Shown piece after piece: positions 56,087 through 64,000 of a stretch of 64,000 nt of DNA (the stretch's first letter is position 1; every line of letters begins with the position of its first letter). The stretch spans positions 310,001-374,000 of the forward strand of contig NW_026705302.1 of NCBI RefSeq assembly GCF_029867415.1, in the 5' to 3' direction. The notes under the pieces were generated by a model. That model was not told where the DNA came from. It made no database searches and saw only the letters and a list, made by a program, of their open reading frames with translations. Source of the DNA: Vicia villosa (Eukaryota; Streptophyta; Magnoliopsida; Fabales; Fabaceae). The position numbers and the translations under genes are program-made.

Positions 56087-58403
56087 AGCGAAAAACTACA
56101 GCTAAAAGCTCTTTCTCAGTTGTAGCATAATTCATTTGGGCTTCGTCCATAGTTCTACTTGCATAGTAAATAACGTGAAGTTTCTTATCTTTTCTTTGAC
56201 CTAGGACATTATTTACAGCGTAATCGCTTGCATCACACATTATTTTGAATGGTTCAGTCCAATCAGGAGGTTGCATGATGGGTGTGGAGATTAATGCTTC
56301 CTTAAGGGTTTTGAAGGCTTCTAAACACTTGTCATCAAAGACGAAATCGGCGTCCTTCATTAATAATTCGGTTAATGGTTTAGTTATCTTCGAGAAGTCT
56401 TTCATGAATCGTCGGTAAAAACCAGCGTGTCCTAAGAAACTTCGTATCTCTCTAACGGTTTTTGGAGGTTGAAGGTTTTCAATAACTTTTATTTTAGCTC
56501 TGTCTACCTCAATTCCTCTATTCGACACTATATGTCCTAGCACAATCCCTTCTTGTACCATAAAGTGACATTTTTCCCAATTTAGGACTAAATTAACCTT
56601 CACACAACGTTCTAGAACTTTTTCTAAATTCGCAAGACATCCCTCGAAACTTTGTCCACATACGGAGAAGTCGTCCATGAAGACTTCCATAATATTATCT
56701 AGGAAGTCGGCGAATATTGCCATCATACATCTTTGGAATGTCGCAGGTGTGTTACATAATCTGAATGGCATTCGTCGGTAGGCAAAGGTTCCGAAAGGGC
56801 AGGTGAAAGTTGTTTTCTCTTGGTCATCAGGATGGATTGGGATTTGGAAGAAACCAGAGTAACCATCTAAGTAGCAGAAGTGAGAATGTCTAGCTAAGCG
56901 TTCTAACATTTGATCTATGAATGGCAGGGGAAAATGGTCTTTACGAGTGGCTTTACTTAGTTTTCTGTAATCTATGCACATTCGCCAACCAGATTTAACT
57001 CTTTTGGTTATAGTTTCTCCTTTCTCATTCTTTATCAACGTGACTCCTCCTTTTTTAGGTACTACATGAACAGGACTAGCCCATTTACTATCAGATATGG
57101 GGTATATTATCCCAGCTTCTAATAGTTTCAGAACTTCCTTCCTAACCACTTCGCTCATGATCGGGTTAAGTCTCCTCTGATGTTCTCTAGAGGTTTTCGA
57201 GTCTTCCTCGAGCATAATTTGATGCATACAGACAAAGAGGCTGATTCCTTTGAGATAAAAAATCTTATAGCCTAAAGCTGTTGGATATTTCCTTAGGACT
57301 TCTAATAATTTTTCGGTTTCAATCGGTCCTAAGTCAGCATTGACTATTACAGGTCGTTCAAGTTCGGTGTCTAGGAATTCATATCTTAGATTGTTAGGAA
57401 GTGTTTTGAGTTCGTCAGTCAGTTTACTAGGAGCAGGTGTAGGATCAGGTGTTAGTGCTAAACATTCGGTTAAACTTAGGTTTTGGTTTTCTTCTTGCGT
57501 GTTATCATCAGATGTTTCGGTTATTGGGATTTCTAGGATTTCATGGTTTTCGAGTGGTTCGATCTTTGTTTCTCTGACGCATTCGTCAGTGATGTCCATG
57601 AAACAACATGTGTCGTCAATAGCGGGTGCTTTTAAGAAGTGAGATAGAATAAATTCAATCTTCTCTTCTCCAACTTCGAAGGTTAGTTTTCCTCGTTTAA
57701 CGTCTATGATTGCACCAGCAGTTGCTAAGAATGGTTTTCCTAATATGATTGGGATGTTAGAATCTTCCTGGATATCCATGATGATGAAATCAGTTGGGAT
57801 GTAGAATTGACCTACTCGCACAGGGATATTTTCCAGCATTCCTACAGGGTATTTAACTGAACGGTCAGCCAGTTGAAGAGACATTCTCGTGGATTTAAGC
57901 TCACCTAGTTTTAGTTTCTTACAGGTTGAAAGAGGCATCAAACTAACACTAGCTCCTAAATCGCATAAGGCTTTATCTATAACAGTTCTTCCTATTACAC
58001 AAGGTATGGAAAAACTACCAGGATCTTTTAGTTTGGGAGGCATGTTGTTTTGAATGATAGCGCTACATTCTGCGGTAAGCATTACAGTTTCGTTATCCTC
58101 GAGTTTCTTTTTGTTTGAAAGGATTTCTTTTAGGAATTTAGCATACGAAGGCATCTGAGTTATAGCTTCTGTGAAAGGTATGGGTATGTTTAATTGTTTC
58201 AGAAGTTCTTCAAACTTTTTAAATTGCGCTTCGGTTTTAGATTTAGCTAATCTCTGAGGGTACGGAATAGGTGGCTTATAAGGTGGTGGTGGGACATAAG
58301 GTTTTTCTTTTTCAGGTTCCACTTCGGTGTCGTTTTCATTTATTTTGGCAATTTGATCATCAGTTGATATCTTTTTGGTTTCCTTTGGCTCTTGTTGTGA
58401 CAT
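56079..58403 (-). pseudogene. Athila protease, RT and RNase H
   Basis: 774 codons open. Protease with CDLGASVSLMPLS (an LGA variant of the active site) near 57950-57990 and IILGKPFLATAGA. RT with WRMCIDYRKLSKATRKDHFPLPF, catalytic FMDDFS near 56660-56690, and LGHIVSNRGIEVD; RMPFRLCNTPATFQ differs from the usual MPFGLCNAP. RNase H begins DASDYAV. It ends at TAA 56079 because of a one-base gain in a T run (about 56092-56096), after which RNase H and integrase continue in the adjoining frame. The first ATG at 58403 is internal to a gag-pol polyprotein. Confidence 0.9.
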
Positions 58404-58605
58404 GGGTGCGTTTTGAGTTCTAGGATCGATAGGTCCATCGTAGTTCGTTCCACTTCACAGTGTAATCGCATTCGCATGTCCTTTAGGATTAGGTTGTGGT
58501 TGAGCAGGAAATGTGCCAGCAGGGGCAGCAGTAGGTGCTTGTTGTTGAGCTACTTTTGAGATTTAGGAAGTCTTTGTTGGTTTGTTGTTGGGAAGCTATG
58601 AAGTT

Positions 58606-59838
58606 TTACATCATGATTTCTAGATTTGACTTCCTAGGGGCGTTTGGAGCAGCTACAGGCGCTTTTTGATAGACAGGTGGGACAGCAGGTGCTTGTCCAG
58701 GTGCGTACAACGCATTGTTGTTCTTATACGAAAAGTTTGGATGGTTCTTCCATCCAGGGTTGTACGTGTTAGAGTAAGGGTTTCCCTGAGCGTAGTTTAC
58801 TTGATCGGATGGAATACCAGTCAGAAGTTGACATTCGGCAACGACATGTCCAATTAATCCACAAATCTCGCAGTTAGGTGCTACAACAGCCGCGGTGGCT
58901 GAAGGAGTGATGGTTAAGTTCTCGATCTTTTGAGTTAAAGCGTCTACTTTAGCATTAACGCGGTTTATACCACTTACTTTGTACATTCCTCCTTTGGTTT
59001 GGGTTTTCTCTAGAGCAGCTCGTTCTCCTCCCCATTGATAATGGTTTTGTGCCATGTTTTCTATGAGGTTGTATGCTTCATCATGGGGTTTGTCCATTAG
59101 AGCTCCACCAGCAGCGGCATCTATAGTCATTTTAGTGTTATGAAGTAGACCACCATAGAAAGTATGGATGATCAACCATGGTTCGAGTCCATGATGAGGG
59201 CATAGTCTTAACATGTCCTTATATCGTTACCAAGCTTCGAAGAGTGATTCGTTATCTTTTTGGGTAAATCCGTTGATTTGACCTCTTAGCATAGCAGTCT
59301 TGCTAGGCGGAAAATATCTAGCTAAGAATATTCTCTTTAGTTCGTCCCATGTAGTTATGGAATTAGAAGGCAGGGACTGAAGCCACGCTCTAGCTCTATC
59401 TCTCAAGGAGAAGGGAAAAAGGCGTAATCGAATAGCTTCGGAGCTAACGTTGTTAGCTTTGACAGTGTCGGCATATTGCACGAACACGGATAAATGGAGG
59501 TTAGGACCGTCTGCAGGGCTTCCAGAGAATTGGTTCTGTTGGACAGCTTGTACCAATGAAGGTTTCAGTTCGAAATTGTTTGCCTCAATCGCAGGCGGTG
59601 CGATACTTGAGTGCGATTCAGCTCGTGAAGGAGTGGCATAGTCTCTAAGAGGACGAGGAGCAGCCATCTCTAACTTCGGGGTAATTTGATTGATTTGATC
59701 AGTAAAGATCAATTCCTGAGAAATTGGAATTGGTGCTACTTCGGGAAGATTACAAGCTCGACGTCTTATGTTAACAAAATGTTCGATCTCGTTAATTCGT
59801 TGTATCAGTTCTCCTCCTTGTGAACGAGTACTTGGCAT
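58606..59838 (-). pseudogene. Athila gag
   Basis: ATG (MPSTRSQGG) at 59838, 80 nt after the primer site. Gag core with LHLSVFVQYADTVK, LRLFPFSLRDRARAWLQSL and FLARYFPPSKT, then TAA at 59227-59229 in place of a sense codon, continuing in frame (GALMDKPHDEAYNLIE). A CCHC-like zinc knuckle (CEICGLIGHVVAEC) lies near 58845-58880. It stops at 58606; the following 200 bp (NAIT...SGT-like end of gag) are shifted in frame, with another stop, before the protease ORF. Confidence 0.9.
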
Positions 59839-59917
59839 ACAATCGTTCAAACAGAAAGGAAAGAATTTGCCCTAGTCTCTACGGTGTAACAGTGAGTTAC
59901 GATATCGACTTAAATAG

Positions 59918-59935
59918 TCCCCGACAACGGCGCCA
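59918..59935 (-). other. Athila primer-binding site (tRNA-Asp type)
   Basis: Minus strand TGGCGCCGTTGTCGGGGA, 6 nt inside the 5' LTR at 59942. GGCGCCGTTG is typical of Athila-clade elements. Confidence 0.88.
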
Positions 59936-61153
59936 AAAACTTGATCGCGACTTTACGTGTCTATAAATCTAATAACTGTAAGTGCACAGTCGTGTCGTGT
60001 AGTTTTAAAAGATATCGAATCCACAGGGACTATGAATCGATCTACCGTTATCTAAGGTTACTATGTAAAGCTAAGGCTACTAATATCTTGGTTGTTTCTA
60101 AAGGGAAATGTAATTGTGAAATCTAAATAATATAATAATAAACGGATATCAGTATGTATTTCTTTTAACTTAGGCGATCCGAAGGTCCATTGGCTATGGT
60201 TCTCATTCGATTAAAAATCTTTATTAATTCTGTTGTTTAAAATTCCTCCTCTCAAACTCTCGCTCTGTTGATTTAGACTACTATCCTAACTCGTAATGTA
60301 CGCTCTCGCCATCCCATTAGATTTAGAAAAGCTTTTTGAAAATAACATAGTTAATAAAATGCTCGCTTTATGAAGTCGTTATCTACTTAAATCTCCTAGT
60401 CTCAAACTCTCGCTCTATTGACTCGGCTCATGCTAGTATTCCCTAACGTACGCTTTCGCCATCCCGCGTCGGGTTTAAAAACACTTTTTGATAGTAAATA
60501 ATGTCTAATTAGATTTAATACGCTTTCGCCATCCTTAAAACTAATGCCTTATGTCTTCTATCCAGTTAAAGATCTCAAACTCTCGCTCTATTGATTTTAA
60601 CCTTTATCAGTCCTAAAATCTCAAACTCTCGCCCTGTTGATTTTAAGACTTTATTAATTAAATTAGACATATTTAAGCCAATTTATTTCGGATCCCACGG
60701 TTAACTTACTTTACATACTGATATCTTAATTAATTAGCCAGACATATTGATACGGTTAAACATGCATAAATTTATTCGGTTTATAATGAAAGGCATATTA
60801 AAAGGCATACAATATATCATGCAATTAAATAATATAAAGGCAGTAAATAAATAACCTGAATAAAATAAATCTGAAATAAATCTAGATCTTGGAGTACTCG
60901 AACTTCCGCCACAGGTTGGCTAGATCGTTCTTCAGAAATTATTAGGCGTACAATTTAAAGGCAAGGAAAATAAAAACTAAATCTAACGTAAGGTTAGATC
61001 TATAAAAGGTTCACAACAATTTCCGGTGTAGAAATTGTTATGAGAAAAGAAAGCAATGAATAGAAATGCAGAGAAAAATAAATGCTTGAAAAATGAATTC
61101 GGCAGCACTTCGTTAGCAAAAATTCGGACCTGGAGAACTGAAGTATCAGCCTC

Positions 61154-61161
61154 CTTTTATA
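61154..61161 (-). promoter_or_regulatory. TATA box of Athila 5' LTR
   Basis: Minus strand CACCTATAAAAGGAGG; equivalent to 48898-48905 in the other LTR. Confidence 0.7.
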
Positions 61162-61216
61162 GGTGAGGTTTTGCAGTTTGGTTCCGTGAATGTAGCATGT
61201 TTTGGACTCAGACTTG

Positions 61217-61359
61217 GGAGACGCACGTCTCCACTTCTTTAGGAAGACTCAGTAACGAACTTGAGACGTGCGTCTCAAGTGGAGAATTTTTAGGGAAGGT
61301 GGGAGACGGACGTCTCCTCTTCATGACGTGGCATAGAGCTGTTGGAGACGGGCGTCTCC
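61217..61359. repeat. four phased palindromes, Athila 5' LTR
   Basis: 61217-61232, 61260-61279, 61302-61317 and 61344-61359, spaced 43, 42 and 42 bp, same order and arms as in the 3' LTR. They sit just upstream of the TATA box in element orientation. Confidence 0.9.
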
Positions 61360-61655
61360 ACGTGTTGAAGTGGTCTTTTCCAGCTCCTTCGTGGGCTGGG
61401 CTTGATCTTTAGGCCTTTAGGTCTTCTTTGCACCCCTTTATTCACTTCAACACCTCTCTTTCATCTTTTAAGAATAAATAATAATGATTTTTGCTCCATT
61501 TCTTCTTCTTTTCACTAATAGTCTCAATATGAACGCAAAACCTGAAACATCACAAATACCTGCATAATATCATAATAAAACAATATAATTAAAAGAAAAT
61601 GCTAATATTACTTATGGATTTTAAGCTAAATATACGATATAAAATCGTGTTATCA

Positions 61656-61660
61656 ACCAG
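61656..61660 (+). repeat. Athila target-site duplication, right
   Basis: ACCAG, identical to 47648-47652. Confidence 0.95.
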
Positions 61661-61752
61661 GATAAAAATCATTGTGTTGATTGTTTTTATCTTCTAAGTT
61701 TTTGAGATACACTTATTCAATCCCCCCTTTCTAAGTGTTTTTCTGTCCTTCA
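61661..61752 (+). repeat. SIRE 3' LTR, right end
   Basis: Continues the LTR broken at 47652; ends in TTCAATCCCCCCTTTCTAAG ... TCCTTCA, the terminal sequence familiar from SIRE LTRs. GTTGC at 61753-61757 should be one copy of the SIRE target duplication. Confidence 0.85.
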
Positions 61753-62597
61753 GTTGCTGTTGTACGTTGTAGGCTTATGCCAGTGTCGATTTGTTGTCGT
61801 TGTCGTTGTTGCATGCATAATATTATCGTATTCATAGCATAAAAGTTGGGAGCTTATGCTCTGTAAGTTGGTTTGGGTTGACAAAAGTTTAAAGTTGAAG
61901 GCTTATGCCTTGTTTTAAAGTTGAATGCTTATGCCTTGTTGATGCTTCTATTAACTGGCAGATTTTAAGTTGGGAGTTTTGCTCCGTTGGTACAACATGC
62001 ATGTGCATCGTAATGAGTCACATTTTAAGTTGCATCTCTGAGTTGTTGTGATGATGAAATAGTTGTTATACTGTGTTGATGATATCGTTGTGAAGTTGAA
62101 ATAGTTGATATGTTTTGTTGATAATTTTGTGTTGATGAATGATGTTTAAAAAGCCATGAAGTGGTGATTTTAGTATTTATCATACATCTAATTATATTGT
62201 TTGATATCTCTACCCTTCTGTTTGAATGTTACCCCTATGTTGGTAACGTGCAAGTAATCTATAGTGAAGGCTGCTTACCTTCATTAGTTCAAGTCAGATG
62301 TTGGTCGCTCTAATACGTAAAACTCGGGGGGATGAACACTTGTTGTTTTATCGTTGTTAATATATATTTAGTTGCTGAATTTTAAGTTGATATTAATAAG
62401 TAATTTGTCGTTTTTAAAGTTGTTTTCAGCTGGACAAGATAATATGTCATTTAAGTTGTAATTGTGATTTTGTTGCTTATTTAATGAAAGTTGGTTTGTT
62501 TTCTAAGATCAAAATATGTTATTATTGGTTCATCCGAGTTTTAAGTGTTATGTATCTATTTCATATGCGATTAAACATTGATGTTTTTGAGTAGTAA
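61753..62597. other. flanking DNA, unclassified repeat-like
   Basis: No ORF. GCTTATGCC-like phrases recur (about 61771, 61850, 61900, 61928) and GTTGGTAACGTGCAAG near 62238 recalls Ty3/gypsy chromovirus LTRs, but I cannot define ends. Confidence 0.35.
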
Positions 62598-63640
62598 ATG
62601 TGGCATCCTGTTTGTCTGAAAGAATTTTGTAACTCTGATTTTAATAATATTTGCCGGGTAGAAATGGGGTGTTACACGTGGACTAATAAGATCCGACACC
62701 TTGGGAATACAACCACCAATAGAGTTGAGTCGGCACATGCTACTTTGAAAAATTGGTTGTGTAATAGCAAGGGTGATTTTTGTCGAGGTTGGGACACCAT
62801 AAATCTCATGATTTTGAACCAACACAACGAGATACAAACCTCATTCGGTCGGAGCATTACGGTGTTGGAGCATTGATTTAAGGACAACATCCTTTACTCT
62901 TAATTGATCGGCAATATGTCTCGGGCCGGATTGAATTATGTCTTTCACGAGGCTAAACGCGGTGAAATGTAAAGTGTGGTTGCACTATTTCTAGCACGTA
63001 TGGTCTCTCGTGTGCTTGTGTACTTGTGTTATTACTTCCGAATTGGAGGAGATACAAAAGAGGTTTTTGAAGGCCTATGAAAACGTGAAACTATACATCA
63101 AAGAACAGTTGCGGAAGATTGGATTTCCAGAAACAACCGACATGAAACTGCCGTCTCAACCGGTTAATACAAAGGGTGCTCCGAAGAAAGTGAAGCCTAC
63201 GCCAAATGACAACTCGACTACACGGTTCCTTCATATTATGAGCACGTCGACAAACTCTTTCCCGACTCACCTACTCATAAATCTAAAAAAAGTTCAAACA
63301 AAGGAGCTCGCATTAGTAAACCGCCTCCGACACCTATTGCTCTGAAAGTTTCAAATCCGTCACCTATTTCCACAAAATTTCCATCAATCGAAGTGGTACA
63401 TATTGCTCCAAAAATTACATTCATCGACGAGATGTCGGTCTTTATTCACAAATACATTGACCGGATCGTCAATGTGGCGAGGGCGGTAATTGCGGATTCT
63501 GGGCCGTATCGGCTTTGCTTGGTAAGGGAGAGGGTGACCATAAGCTTGTGCGTCATGAACTTATCGAAGAGTTGATGAACGATAAAGACTCGTACACACG
63601 GGTATTTGGAGACGAAGCTAAATTTGAATCGGTTAGCGAA
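62598..63640 (+). pseudogene. MULE transposase C-terminus plus OTU-like domain
   Basis: The first part (62598-62876) has the RVESAHATLKNWL and HNEIQTSFGRSI segments typical of a MULE transposase C-terminal region in plants, ending at a TGA where an Arg codon is expected. A linker rich in Lys/Pro (KGAPKKVKPTPNDNSTTR, near 63170-63220) follows. An OTU-type cysteine protease start (GGNCGFWAVSALLGKGEGDH) lies at about 63487-63550, in a frame different from the preceding DEMSVFIHKYIDRIVNV. OTU enzymes carry DGNC; here the Asp is Gly. Frameshifts and stops make it non-functional. MULEs with an OTU-like domain occur in legumes. Confidence 0.6.
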
Positions 63641-64000
63641 GCTTGCAACACACCAAATCTACCCCGCAATTCATAAGAGAAATCAGAGTGTAATACATCG
63701 AAACAAGCAACAAATTTGAGGCGTCACATATTCAACTTTAAAAAATCACAAATCATGCTCATACATAAAGATACATAACACGTATAACGAGGAAAATCAT
63801 AATCCAATAGTCATTTAAACCCAAACAATCTCATAACATCGCAGCGGAATTCAATACAAGCATAATTCAAATCATAACATCTTTGCGAACATGGCAACAA
63901 TATCCAACATGTCTCAAAATAAAGAGAACAACAACAAAATCCAGCAAGGCGTGATGACAAAATAAAAACAAATAAACATCCCCCGAGTGCTACGTATCAG
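63641..64000. other. AT-rich flanking sequence, unclassified
   Basis: No ORF. TTTGAGGCGTCACATATTC near 63715 and the final 100 bp recall minus-strand Ty3/gypsy LTR sequence, but the element cannot be delimited within the window. Confidence 0.3.

Larger units (their letters stand above)
47653..61655 (-). mobile_element. full-length Athila-clade Ty3/gypsy element
   Basis: A 14.0-kb minus-strand element with LTRs of 1714 bp (5', right) and 1747 bp (3', left), a tRNA-Asp-type primer site, gag, protease-RT-RNase H, integrase, two Athila ORF-1-type genes, a polypurine tract and a 5-bp target duplication. Downstream ORFs after integrase and the GGCGCCGTTG primer site identify the Athila clade. All long ORFs carry at least one lesion. 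Confidence 0.96.
59942..61655 (-). repeat. Athila 5' LTR
   Basis: 1714 bp, similar to 47653-49399 apart from scattered changes and the 33-bp indel. TATAAAAG on the minus strand at 61154-61161 lies 55 bp downstream (in element sense) of the palindrome array. Confidence 0.95.

Overview
This window is almost entirely nested plant LTR retrotransposons. The size of the Ogre elements (about 21 kb, LTRs about 4.7 kb), their intron between protease and reverse transcriptase (RT), their 48-bp tandem repeats in the 3' untranslated region, and the SIRE/Maximus and Athila companions point to a large-genome legume, most likely of tribe Fabeae (pea, vetch or Lathyrus type). I see no intact host gene, rRNA, tRNA or CRISPR array.

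Layout. 1-1277: edge of a minus-strand Athila-like LTR with an array of short palindromes. 1278-4572: a second copy of an Ogre LTR end plus SIRE integrase, nearly identical to 16.6-19.9 kb. 4573-19239: Ogre-1, lacking its 5' LTR, leader and ORF1, but with gag, protease, intron, RT, RNase H, integrase, 3' UTR and 3' LTR. 19240-61752: a SIRE/Maximus-type Ty1/copia element that hosts two later insertions. The first is a complete Ogre-2 (20623-42011, target-site duplication GCGAG) inside the RT gene. The second is a complete minus-strand Athila (47653-61655, duplication ACCAG) inside the 3' LTR. 61753-64000: flanking DNA with a broken MULE transposase/OTU-type gene.

All long ORFs are retroelement genes, and nearly all carry nonsense codons, frameshifts or lost catalytic residues. 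Most point lesions are C-to-T or G-to-A, as expected of methylated, silenced elements. The exceptions are tiny: a 55-codon two-membrane-segment ORF sits in every complete Ogre LTR here, open in all three copies, with a TATA box about 100 bp upstream.

Strongest leads: (1) three tandem 26-nt RNA hairpins just after the Ogre pol stop, with a fixed GAAA tetraloop and bulge but co-varying outer stems, preserved in both Ogre copies; (2) the Ogre LTR micro-ORF; (3) two divergent paralogous Athila ORF-1 genes in one element, the distal one behind its own TATA box and a palindrome array like that of the LTR promoter; (4) palindromes spaced about 42 bp apart in the Athila LTRs; (5) a 15.3-kb tandem duplication or misassembly signature at 4572/4573.
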